In this document: positions 14,492 through 20,940 of the stretch, piece after piece
How positions within the stretch are numbered: position 1 is the first letter of the stretch
Layout: each line of letters opens with the position of its first letter
Assembly (NCBI GenBank): GCA_001796045.1
Contig: MGLN01000029.1
Coordinates: 353 to 21,292, forward strand
DNA from: Caulobacterales bacterium RIFOXYB1_FULL_67_16
Lineage (GTDB): Bacteria > Pseudomonadota > Alphaproteobacteria > Caulobacterales > Caulobacteraceae
Reading direction: 5' to 3'
Length of the DNA stretch: 20,940 nt
The notes under the pieces: model-generated
Told to the model about the DNA's origin: nothing
Databases searched by the model: none
Seen by the model: the letters and a program-made list of their open reading frames with translations, nothing else
Translations under genes and position numbers: made by a program

Positions 14492-15853
14492 ATGACCGAA
14501 AACGCGCCGCTGAGCCGGGACGCCCTGATCGAAGCCATGGCCAAGGGCGCCAAGCCCAAGGACCAGTGGCGGATCGGCGCCGAGCACGAGAAGTTCGGTT
14601 TCGACAAGACCACCCTGGCCCGTCCTGCCTACGAGGGGCCGAGCGGCATCAAAGCCATGCTGGAGGGTCTGCAAAGGTTTGGCTGGTCGCCGGTCGAGGA
14701 AAACGGCTATCTGATCGGTCTGGAACGGAAGAATGACGAAGGCTTCACCGCCTCGGTCAGCCTGGAGCCGGGCGGCCAGTTCGAACTGTCGGGCGCCCCG
14801 CTGAAGACCATCCACGACATCTGTTCCGAGACCGGCCAGCACCTGATGGAGGTCAAGCAGGTGGCCGACCAGCTGGGCGTGGGCTTCCTGGGCGCCGGCT
14901 TCGACCCGCTGTGGACGCGTGAACAGGTCCCGGTCATGCCCAAGGGCCGCTACGACATCATGCGCGCCTATATGCCGAAAGTCGGGAACCTGGGCCTGGA
15001 CATGATGCTGCGCACCTGCACCATCCAGGCCAACCTCGACTTCGACAGCGAGGCGGACATGGTGGCCAAGTTCCGCACCTCCCTGGCGCTGCAGCCGATC
15101 GCCACCGCCCTGTTCGCCTGTTCGCCCTTCACCGAGGGTCGGCCGAACGGCTTCCTGTCGGCGCGGGCCAATGTCTGGACCGACACCGACGCCGACCGCA
15201 CCGGCATGCTGGGCTTTGTGTTCGAGGACGGCTTCGGCTTCGAACGCTACGCCGACTATGCGTTGGACACCCCGATGTATTTCGCCAAGCGCGACGGCAA
15301 ATACATCGACGCCTCGGGCCAGTCGTTCCGCGACTTCCAGGCCGGAAAACTGCCCGCCCTGCCCGGCCAATATCCGACGATCAAGGACTGGAACGACCAC
15401 CTCACCACCCTCTTCCCCGAGGTGCGGCTGAAGGCCTATCTGGAGATGCGCGGCGCCGACGGCGGGCCGTGGAGCCGGATCTGCGCCCTGCCCGCCCTGT
15501 GGGCCGGCGTCCTTTACGACGCCCCATCGCTGGCGGCGGCCTGGGACCTGGTCAAGGACTGGGACATCGCCGACCACGAACGCCTGCGTCGCGACGTGAC
15601 CCGCCTGGGCCTGAAGGCCGAGGTGGCGGGCCGCAGCGTCCGCGACGTCGCCGTGGACCTGGTGACCATCGCCAAACAGGGACTGAAGAACCGCGCCAAG
15701 TTTTCCGGCGGCATGGTGGACGAGCGCGGCTATCTGTCCGAGCTGGAGGACATCGCCGACAGCGGGATCACTCCGGCCGAGCGCTTGCTGGACCTGTACC
15801 ACGGCTCCTGGTGCGGCGATGTGAAGCGTATTTACGCCGACTTCGCCTACTGA
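14492..15853 (+). CDS. gshA: Glutamate-cysteine ligase, plant/alphaproteobacterial type
   Basis: Product of 453 residues. It catalyses the ATP-dependent joining of glutamate and cysteine, the first and controlling step of glutathione synthesis, in the cytosol. The sequence is of the GCS2 type found in plants and alphaproteobacteria: WRIGAEHEKFGFD (about 26-38), SVSLEPGGQFELSGAPL (about 88-104), KGRYDIMRAYMPKVG, MMLRTCTIQANLDF, and LEMRGADGGPWSRICALPALWAG. Length agrees with the family. The start is the ATG following GGGGACTGACGC, a plausible ribosome-binding site. rsmE lies just upstream on the same strand with only a short gap, so the two may be co-transcribed. A long hairpin follows the stop. 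Confidence 0.95.
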   Translation: MTENAPLSRDALIEAMAKGAKPKDQWRIGAEHEKFGFDKTTLARPAYEGPSGIKAMLEGLQRFGWSPVEENGYLIGLERKNDEGFTASVSLEPGGQFELSGAPLKTIHDICSETGQHLMEVKQVADQLGVGFLGAGFDPLWTREQVPVMPKGRYDIMRAYMPKVGNLGLDMMLRTCTIQANLDFDSEADMVAKFRTSLALQPIATALFACSPFTEGRPNGFLSARANVWTDTDADRTGMLGFVFEDGFGFERYADYALDTPMYFAKRDGKYIDASGQSFRDFQAGKLPALPGQYPTIKDWNDHLTTLFPEVRLKAYLEMRGADGGPWSRICALPALWAGVLYDAPSLAAAWDLVKDWDIADHERLRRDVTRLGLKAEVAGRSVRDVAVDLVTIAKQGLKNRAKFSGGMVDERGYLSELEDIADSGITPAERLLDLYHGSWCGDVKRIYADFAY

Positions 15854-15882
15854 AGACAAGGCGTCCTTAACTCGCCTTGTCT
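15854..15882 (+). terminator. Hairpin after gshA, possible terminator
   Basis: AGACAAGGCG (15854-15863) pairs perfectly with CGCCTTGTCT (15873-15882) around a 9-nt loop. It begins at the gshA stop codon and ends 29 nt before the next start. There is no T-tract, so factor-assisted termination or partial attenuation is more likely than a classical terminator. Confidence 0.45.
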
Positions 15883-15911
15883 AGGGTGAGTCCCATAAGG
15901 ATCGCCTCCCC

Positions 15912-17489
15912 ATGATCAATCCCTCGTTCGCAGAACTCTCGACGCCCTGCGCCTCGCCTGAGGTGGATCTGGACACCTTCTTCGACGTCTCGCTGGACCT
16001 GTTGATCGTCCGCGACATCCAGGGCCCTGTGCTCAAGGCCAGCAGCTCGTGGTTCACCGTGCTCGGCTACAGGCCGGAGGAACTCGTAGGCATCCTGCTG
16101 CCGACCTTGATCCATCCCGACGATCAGGAAGCCACCCGAAAGGCCATACTCGAGGTCACGCACCGGCGCCCAGGCGACCCGGTGCTGGGCCAGGTCAACC
16201 GCTACCGCCACAAGGACGGTCATTACGTCACCCTCGAATGGCGCGCCCGCCGGTTCGGCGACCGCATCTACGCCGTGGCCCGGGACGTGACCCAGAAGGT
16301 CGCCGACGAACTCGCACTGCTGGAGGCCAAGGCCGCCGCCGAGGCGGCCAATCGCGCCAAGTCGGACTTCCTCGCCAATATGAGCCACGAGATCCGCACC
16401 CCCCTGAACGGGGTGATCGGCATCGTCGACGCCCTGTCCCGCACCGCCCTGGACCCGGCCCAGGCCGAGATGGTCAATCTGATCCGGTCGTCCGGCGTGA
16501 CCCTGGAGCGGCTGGTCTCTGACATTCTCGACGTCTCGAAGATCGAGGCGGGTGAACTGACGCTGGAAACCCGGCCCTTCGACCTGGACGAAGCCCTGGA
16601 GGCGCCGCTGGAAGTCATGCGGGTCCGGGCCGACGAAAAGGGTCTGACGTTTGACGTCATCCGCGACACGGAAGCCCGCGGTCTCTTCCTCGGCGACAGC
16701 ACCCGTATCCGCCAGGTGATCGGCAATCTGCTGTCTAATGCCGTCAAATTCACCCATCGGGGCGGCGTCACCGTCCGCATCGCGCTGGATGAAGACCAGG
16801 ACGGACTGAACCATCTGGTCGTGACGATCGAAGACACGGGAGTGGGCTTCGACGCCGCCCACGCCGCCCGCCTTTTCGATCGTTTCAGCCAGGCGGACGC
16901 CAGCATAACGCGCCGGTTCGGCGGCACGGGCCTGGGCCTGTCCATCTGTCGCGCTCTGGTGGAGATGATGGGGGGTCGGATCACGGCTGACTCCACTCCG
17001 GGCGTCGGAAGTCGGTTCCGGGTCGAGATTCCCCTGCCCAGAAACGCCTCGCTGTCCGACTATGTCGCCAGCGAGCGCGCGAAGGCGGCGGAGGTGGCGC
17101 GGCCCATGCCCACCATTCGAATCTTGCTGGCGGAGGACCACCCGACCAACCAGCGCGTCGTCCAGCTGATCCTGGCCGGACACCCCGTCGAACTGATCAC
17201 GGTCGAGGACGGCGCCCAGGCCGTCGCCGCCTTCGAGCGCGACAGTTTCGATGTGGTCCTGATGGACATGCAGATGCCCGGCATGGACGGGCTGACGGCG
17301 ACCCGCAGGATTCGCGATCTGGAGGCCGCCCGCGCCGCCAACGCCCATACCCCCATCATCATGCTCAGCGCCAACGCCATGTCCCAGCACCGTGACCAGG
17401 CTCTGGAGGCGGGCGCAGACATCCATGTGCCCAAGCCCATCACCGCGGCCAGCCTGCTAGCCGGGATTCAGACGGTGCTGGCCGCCTGA
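15912..17489 (+). CDS. PAS-domain hybrid sensor histidine kinase with receiver
   Basis: Product of 525 residues with no membrane segment, so a cytosolic two-component kinase. Order: a PAS domain at about 20-135 (SWFTVLGYRPEELVG, HPDD, RFGDRIYAVARDVT); a coiled linker at about 136-150; a dimerisation domain with phosphoacceptor His159 in SHEIRTPLNG; a full ATPase domain with the N box IGNLLSNAVKF (about 270-280), the G1 box DTGVGFD and the G2 box RRFGGTGLGLSI; then a receiver at about 398-525 with acidic LLAEDHP, phosphorylatable Asp452 in LMDMQMPG, and Lys508 in VPKP. All catalytic parts are present. It converges with another PAS/receiver protein, with 21 nt between the stops. The signal is unknown; phosphotransfer to a separate Hpt or partner is expected. 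Confidence 0.94.
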   Translation: MINPSFAELSTPCASPEVDLDTFFDVSLDLLIVRDIQGPVLKASSSWFTVLGYRPEELVGILLPTLIHPDDQEATRKAILEVTHRRPGDPVLGQVNRYRHKDGHYVTLEWRARRFGDRIYAVARDVTQKVADELALLEAKAAAEAANRAKSDFLANMSHEIRTPLNGVIGIVDALSRTALDPAQAEMVNLIRSSGVTLERLVSDILDVSKIEAGELTLETRPFDLDEALEAPLEVMRVRADEKGLTFDVIRDTEARGLFLGDSTRIRQVIGNLLSNAVKFTHRGGVTVRIALDEDQDGLNHLVVTIEDTGVGFDAAHAARLFDRFSQADASITRRFGGTGLGLSICRALVEMMGGRITADSTPGVGSRFRVEIPLPRNASLSDYVASERAKAAEVARPMPTIRILLAEDHPTNQRVVQLILAGHPVELITVEDGAQAVAAFERDSFDVVLMDMQMPGMDGLTATRRIRDLEAARAANAHTPIIMLSANAMSQHRDQALEAGADIHVPKPITAASLLAGIQTVLAA

Positions 17490-17505
17490 CCCTCGTCAGG
17501 CCGGC
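17482..17505. terminator. Inverted repeat between convergent kinase genes
   Basis: GCCTGA (17484-17489, including the stop of the plus-strand kinase) pairs with TCAGGC (17496-17501); with one bulge the pairing extends into GGC...GCC on both sides. It fills the 21-nt gap between two convergent stop codons and could terminate in both directions, but there is no T-tract on either strand. Confidence 0.3.
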
Positions 17506-17510
17506 CCGCC

Positions 17511-18935
17511 TCAGGCGACGGCGGAAATCAGGGGCGCCTCGGTGCGGCGCCAGTCGCTGCCGATCCAGCTCAGGACCATATGGGTCAGTTCGACGATGTT
17601 GATCGGCTTGGCCATACAGCCGTCCATACCGGCGGCGGCGTACTCCGCCTTCTGTTCGGCCAGGGTGTTGGCGGTCAGGGCGACGATGGGGACGGCGCCC
17701 CGATGTCCCGGCAGGGCGCGGATTGCGCGGGTGGCCGCCACCCCGTCCATCACCGGCATCTGGATGTCCATCAGGATCAGGTCCCAGTCGCCCGTACGCG
17801 CAGCGTCCAGACCCTGCGCCCCGTCCTCCGCCGTAGAACAGGCGATGCCCTGAGCTTCCAGGACGGCGACCACCAGTGCGCGGTTGCAATCGTGATCGTC
17901 GACATAGAGCACCCGCGGACCGCCCAGACGTCCTGCGACGCCCTGAGGCGCGGTGGCGTTCGCCTCACTGTCTGGAGCTGCGGGACGCTGGACCTTGGGC
18001 GTTTCGGACGCGGGCGGGGCTTGAATCGCGGTCTCGTCCTTGGCCGAGTGTTCGATCATGCCGTTCACCACCGACAACAGCCGCTGCCCGGCCTCATTGA
18101 TGCTGGCCACCCGCGCGGCCTGCCCCTCGTCCAAGGCGGTCGCCGCAAGCAGATCCGAAAAGCCGATAACCGTATTCAGCGGGGTCCGAAGTTCGTGCGA
18201 CATGTCGGTCAGGAAGGCCTGACGCGCCTCGGCCATGGCCGCCTTCTGCTCGGCGGCCGCCCGGTCCTGTTCGGCCTGGATCCGGGCGGTGACGTCGTGC
18301 TCGTCCAGCAGGATGGCGATCTGGCCGGTCGCGGGATCGGTCGTCTGGCGCACATCCAGCTGATGCCAACGCAGCCCCTCCCGGGTGATCACCTGACAGA
18401 CGTCGCTGACGGGCCGCCCCTCCAGTGCGGCCTCCAGCAAGGGCCGGGCGCGGTCGGGGTCCGCGAAACGGGCGGCGAAACCGTCGCTCTTTCCGTAGGC
18501 GGCGAATGCCGCGGGATTGGAAAAGATCGGCTGACCTTCCGTGTCGAACAGACTGATCAGAGTGGAGGTGTGGCGCAGGGCCTCCGTGGCCCGATTCTGT
18601 TCCCCGTCGGCCACCAGGGGCGAGGCCTCCAGCAACAGGACAGGGGTGCCGTCCTGCAGATGATAGGTCGAGATCACTGCGGAAACCGACACAGGATGGC
18701 CGTTGGGGTAGAAGGTCCACTGCTCGCAAACGGCGGCGCCGCCGGCGGTTTCCCGCACCAGGCGCTGAACCCGGGCCTCCGCCGCAGGCGACAGTTGGCC
18801 GAACCCGCGCGCCTGAAGCGCCTCCAGGCTGTCCGCCTCCCACAGTTCCAGAGCCGCCGGATTGGCGTAGACGCCGCGCCGGCTGGCGGGGTCGAACAAC
18901 CATATCGGACGACGCAGGTCGTCCCAGGCATGCAT
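17511..18935 (-). CDS. PAS-PAS-HisKA-receiver protein lacking a kinase ATPase domain
   Basis: Product of 474 residues from this ATG. Order: PAS at about 10-105 (IWLFDPASRRGVYANPAALELWEA); PAS at about 120-222 (LISLFDTEGQPIFSNPAAF, ILLDEHDVTARIQ); coiled coil; a dimerisation domain with His247 in MSHELRTPLNTVIGFSDLL; an Ala/Pro-rich linker at about 300-338; and a receiver at about 340-460 with YVDDHD, Asp390 in LMDIQMPVMDG and Lys443 in MAKPI. The N, G1 and G2 boxes of an ATPase domain are absent: only about 40 linker residues separate the two domains. It therefore cannot autophosphorylate by the normal mechanism and may be phosphorylated by another kinase, perhaps its convergent neighbour. 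A TTG start at 18968 would add 11 residues; the ATG is preferred because AGAAGGGA lies about 12 nt upstream. Confidence 0.88.
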   Translation of the reverse strand: MHAWDDLRRPIWLFDPASRRGVYANPAALELWEADSLEALQARGFGQLSPAAEARVQRLVRETAGGAAVCEQWTFYPNGHPVSVSAVISTYHLQDGTPVLLLEASPLVADGEQNRATEALRHTSTLISLFDTEGQPIFSNPAAFAAYGKSDGFAARFADPDRARPLLEAALEGRPVSDVCQVITREGLRWHQLDVRQTTDPATGQIAILLDEHDVTARIQAEQDRAAAEQKAAMAEARQAFLTDMSHELRTPLNTVIGFSDLLAATALDEGQAARVASINEAGQRLLSVVNGMIEHSAKDETAIQAPPASETPKVQRPAAPDSEANATAPQGVAGRLGGPRVLYVDDHDCNRALVVAVLEAQGIACSTAEDGAQGLDAARTGDWDLILMDIQMPVMDGVAATRAIRALPGHRGAVPIVALTANTLAEQKAEYAAAGMDGCMAKPINIVELTHMVLSWIGSDWRRTEAPLISAVA

Positions 18936-19058
18936 CGGCACGGCGCGTCCCTTCTGGACGTCGATCAATACGGTTGCGGTATCAGGAAAAGGGCTAATGA
19001 TCGGCTAAGCCGTCGCTAGGGGAAGGCGCTTATCCGCACCTCCACGGGCTTCTTTCCG

Positions 19059-19604
19059 TCACAGCACGGCGTATCGCGGAACGACCCCGTCGGGCTGGAA
19101 CTCATGTTCGCTCAGACGGTCCAGCGACCGAAGGACACGCTCCAGGAAGCCGGCCTGATCGCCGGCCTCGACGGCAGGCCGCAGCCAGTTGGTGACGACG
19201 GCGCGGGCCGGATAGGTTCCCACCGGTCCCGGCACGCTGAGGGCGACTTCGATGCCCTCGGCGATCCAACCAGCGACGGTGGTGAAGAAGTCTTCGGACG
19301 CCAGAAAGTCGGAAGGCCTCACCACATAGAGGGTGATGACCCCGTCCTCGATCCCGTCGGGACGCACGACCACCCCGCTGCGGTCCGGCCGCCAGTCATC
19401 CGACAGCTCCACAACCCGCCACAGGCAGAACCAGATACGGCAGGTCTGGGGTCGAACCGCATGAACCGAACAGCCCGCGTCCGGCACGCAATAGGCGCAC
19501 AGCTCGCCGGTCGGCTTGGCCAGTTCCGGCAGGTCCAGGGGTATGACGCGGCAGCATTCGACGCAGCCCCCGCAGGTCCGGTCCGGCAGCAGGGGCAGGC
19601 TCAA
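19059..19604 (-). CDS. YkgJ-type cysteine-cluster protein (zinc/iron-binding fold)
   Basis: Product of 181 residues. The N-terminal 60 residues hold nine cysteines: Cys11, Cys14, Cys17 and Cys18 in CGGCVECC, Cys36 and Cys39 in CAYC, Cys45, and Cys55 and Cys60 in RPQTCRIWFC. This is the pattern of the YkgJ/UPF0153 family, predicted to bind a metal ion (zinc or an iron-sulfur cluster), though no member has a settled function that I can cite. The C-terminal part (about 90-181) is alpha/beta without recognised motifs. The start is TTG at 19604, overlapping the stop codon of the upstream small gene (TTGA), which supports translational coupling. No signal peptide or membrane segment is seen. Confidence 0.82.
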   Translation of the reverse strand: MSLPLLPDRTCGGCVECCRVIPLDLPELAKPTGELCAYCVPDAGCSVHAVRPQTCRIWFCLWRVVELSDDWRPDRSGVVVRPDGIEDGVITLYVVRPSDFLASEDFFTTVAGWIAEGIEVALSVPGPVGTYPARAVVTNWLRPAVEAGDQAGFLERVLRSLDRLSEHEFQPDGVVPRYAVL

Positions 19605-19831
19605 CCGCCCGCCCGCTCCAGCCGGGCGATGCGGCGATCCATGTCCGCGACAACAGCTTCCAGTCGCGCCTTCTCCGACGCCATGTCCACCGGCGTGCCG
19701 TCCTCATAGGCGATGGTCGCCCCCTGGGCGATCAGGTCGAGGCGGTAGATGGCCGTGACGCGCTGGGCCTTGAACCGCTCGAGAGCGGCCTGGGCGGCGG
19801 GATCGGGCGCCGGATGGGGGGCTTGGGTCAT
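19601..19831 (-). CDS. Small coiled-coil protein of unknown function
   Basis: Product of 76 residues from this ATG. I do not recognise a family. The centre is ERFKAQRVTAIYRLDLIAQG, then ATIAYEDGTPVDM, and the last third (SEKARLEAVVADMDRRIARL) is a strongly predicted amphipathic coiled coil. The open frame continues upstream to 19951, but that extension (Arg/Pro-rich) crosses the promoter region shared with the divergent glycosyltransferase gene, so it is left out. It overlaps the cysteine-cluster gene by four bases and is presumably co-transcribed and co-translated with it. A cytosolic protein that oligomerises is inferred from the coiled coil. Confidence 0.65.
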   Translation of the reverse strand: MTQAPHPAPDPAAQAALERFKAQRVTAIYRLDLIAQGATIAYEDGTPVDMASEKARLEAVVADMDRRIARLERAGG

Positions 19832-19931
19832 GGCCGAGGCTCTATCCCATCGCGCCCTTGGGGGAAACCGGCCTGTGGATACGGGCGTTTCACCGTGAAT
19901 CGCGGATAGAATCCCTGTATGACGCTCACGG

Positions 19932-20897
19932 ATGATCGGGCGCTTTCCCATCCTCTATATCGCCGAGGCCGACGCCGAGGACTCCGTGCTGTCTTCGGGC
20001 GTCCTGGCCCATCTGGTCGAAAGCCTGCCGAACGCCGTCTTCACCATCGTCGGCTCGGCCGCCAGCGCCCCCCTGTTCGCCGATACGCCGCGCCTGGAGC
20101 GACTGCTGGTGCTGGAGCGAGAGGGGCATTTCGACTGGATCGCCCTGTGGAACCAGGTGCGAGGGACAAAGTGGGGCCTAGTCGTCGACATGCGCGGCTC
20201 GACCCTGTCCGGCCGACTGAGGCGACAGAAGCGGGCCGTGCGGGGCAAGGATGCGCCGGGCCTGCATGCGGTGGAGGCCGCCGCCGCCGTTCTGCAGATG
20301 GAGCCCCACGAGGCCCCGGCGCCGCGCATCCATGTCTCGGATCTGACGATGGCCCAGGTCGAGGCCTTGATCCCGACCAGCGGCGGCGATGGCCCGATCC
20401 TGGCCATCGGCCCCGGCGTCGAGTGGATGGGCCGGCGCTGGCCCGCCGAACGCTACGCCAAGGTGGCGACCAAGCTGCTGGCCGACGACGGCCCCCTGGC
20501 GGGGGGGCGGCTGATGATCGTCGGCGAGGAGATCGACCGCGAGGCGGCCCACACCATCCGCTACGCCGTGCCGCGCGCGCGGGTCATCGAGCTCCAGGGC
20601 AAATTGACGCGGCTCCAGACGGTCGCCGCCCTGTCCAAGGCGGCGCTCTACATCGGCGCGGATTCGATTTGGACCCATCTGGCGACCGCCTCGGGCGCGC
20701 CGGTCGTGGCGGTGTTCGGCCCGTCGGACGAGACGACGCGCGGCCCCTGGAAAGGCGTCTCGGTGCGCGGCCCGCGTTCGTTCGAGGAGTTCAAAGCGCT
20801 TGACCCCCGGCTGAACCAAGCGATCCAGCACATGATGGACCTGCCCTGGGAGCGGGTGCTGAAGGCGGCGCTGCGAGTGCTGAAGGAACGGGGCTGA
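19932..20897 (+). CDS. Glycosyltransferase family 9 (heptosyltransferase-like)
   Basis: Product of 321 residues of GT-B fold. Family 9 enzymes transfer heptose or related sugars from ADP-heptose onto lipopolysaccharide core or other surface glycans. N-terminal features include ILYIAEADAEDSVLSSGVLA, where the family normally has a phosphate-near Gly-rich loop, and WGLVVDMRGSTLS. The C-terminal nucleotide-binding part shows IGPGVEWMGRRWPAERYAKV and the key GADSIWTHLATASGAPVVAV with Asp244, followed by FGPSDE, the best family signature. The usual Gly-Pro after DS is replaced by Ile-Trp. The ATG is preceded by GACGCTCACGG, a poor ribosome-binding site. It is divergent from the small coiled-coil gene. 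Acceptor and sugar are not deducible; a lipopolysaccharide role is inferred from the family. Confidence 0.85.
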   Translation: MIGRFPILYIAEADAEDSVLSSGVLAHLVESLPNAVFTIVGSAASAPLFADTPRLERLLVLEREGHFDWIALWNQVRGTKWGLVVDMRGSTLSGRLRRQKRAVRGKDAPGLHAVEAAAAVLQMEPHEAPAPRIHVSDLTMAQVEALIPTSGGDGPILAIGPGVEWMGRRWPAERYAKVATKLLADDGPLAGGRLMIVGEEIDREAAHTIRYAVPRARVIELQGKLTRLQTVAALSKAALYIGADSIWTHLATASGAPVVAVFGPSDETTRGPWKGVSVRGPRSFEEFKALDPRLNQAIQHMMDLPWERVLKAALRVLKERG

Positions 20898-20900
20898 CCC

Positions 20901-20928
20901 TCTCCTTCCCCATCCGGGGAGGGGGGCG
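20901..20928. repeat. C-rich/G-rich inverted repeat at the window end
   Basis: CTCTCCTTCCCC and GGGGAGGGGG face each other around ATCC just after the glycosyltransferase stop. The stem is G-C rich with one G-T wobble. It resembles the CTCCC/GGGAG intergenic palindromes scattered in many alphaproteobacterial genomes and might act as a transcript end. The window stops soon after, so its extent is unknown. Confidence 0.35.
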
Positions 20929-20940
20929 CGCAGCGGCCGA

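Noticed and set aside
14447..15859. Minus-strand open frame covering gshA
   Set aside because: It is the antisense mirror of a recognised enzyme gene; composition and lack of motifs mark it as noncoding.
15867..17426. Minus-strand open frame covering the hybrid kinase
   Set aside because: Antisense to a complete kinase with all catalytic motifs; no motif of its own.
17580..19019. Plus-strand open frame of 479 codons opposite the PAS-HisKA-receiver gene
   Set aside because: The minus strand encodes recognisable PAS, HisKA and receiver domains; the plus-strand product is a Gly/Arg/Gln-rich shadow.

Overview
The window is high-GC DNA with short intergenic gaps. Its gene content (TonB-dependent receptor, RND efflux pump, LiuR-type MerR regulator beside acyl-CoA dehydrogenases, rsmE next to a plant-type gshA, soluble hybrid histidine kinases) points to an alphaproteobacterium of the Caulobacteraceae, most likely Brevundimonas or a close relative. 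That placement is inference; there is no rRNA or other marker to settle it. No tRNA, rRNA, insertion sequence or CRISPR array was seen.

Layout. 1-2209: the 3' end of an RND efflux permease, a small secreted protein on the minus strand, and a short decayed copy of the RND C-terminus. 2210-6289 (minus): a TonB-dependent outer-membrane receptor with a strong terminator, and the Na+/H+ antiporter NhaA. 6517-7929: a SelO-type protein AMPylase, divergent from nhaA. 8050-8808: a DUF2975 membrane protein with its XRE-type partner regulator, preceded by three TATCGATAA-like sites. 8865-9516: three tandem 13-bp palindromic units upstream of a DoxX-like membrane protein that ends in a strong terminator. 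9543-13131: a LiuR-like MerR regulator with two tandem operator palindromes, then two acyl-CoA dehydrogenases separated by a terminator; probably a fatty-acid or branched-chain acyl-CoA degradation locus. 13144-15853: a YefM-YoeB toxin-antitoxin module whose reading frames run by ATGA overlaps directly into rsmE, followed by gshA. 15912-18935: two convergent soluble PAS sensor proteins. One is a complete hybrid histidine kinase; the other has the His-containing dimerisation domain and a receiver but no ATPase domain. 19059-19831 (minus): a small coiled-coil protein overlapping a cysteine-cluster protein of the YkgJ type. 19932-20897: a family 9 glycosyltransferase.

Most genes are ordinary chromosomal housekeeping or accessory genes. 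The observations most worth following are: the kinase-like protein without a catalytic domain facing a complete hybrid kinase; the two unexplained repeat clusters (7958-8004 and 8865-8905); the toxin-antitoxin module translationally coupled to an rRNA methyltransferase gene, with a His-to-Tyr change at a toxin catalytic position; and the RND relic. No clearly new multi-gene system was recognised.
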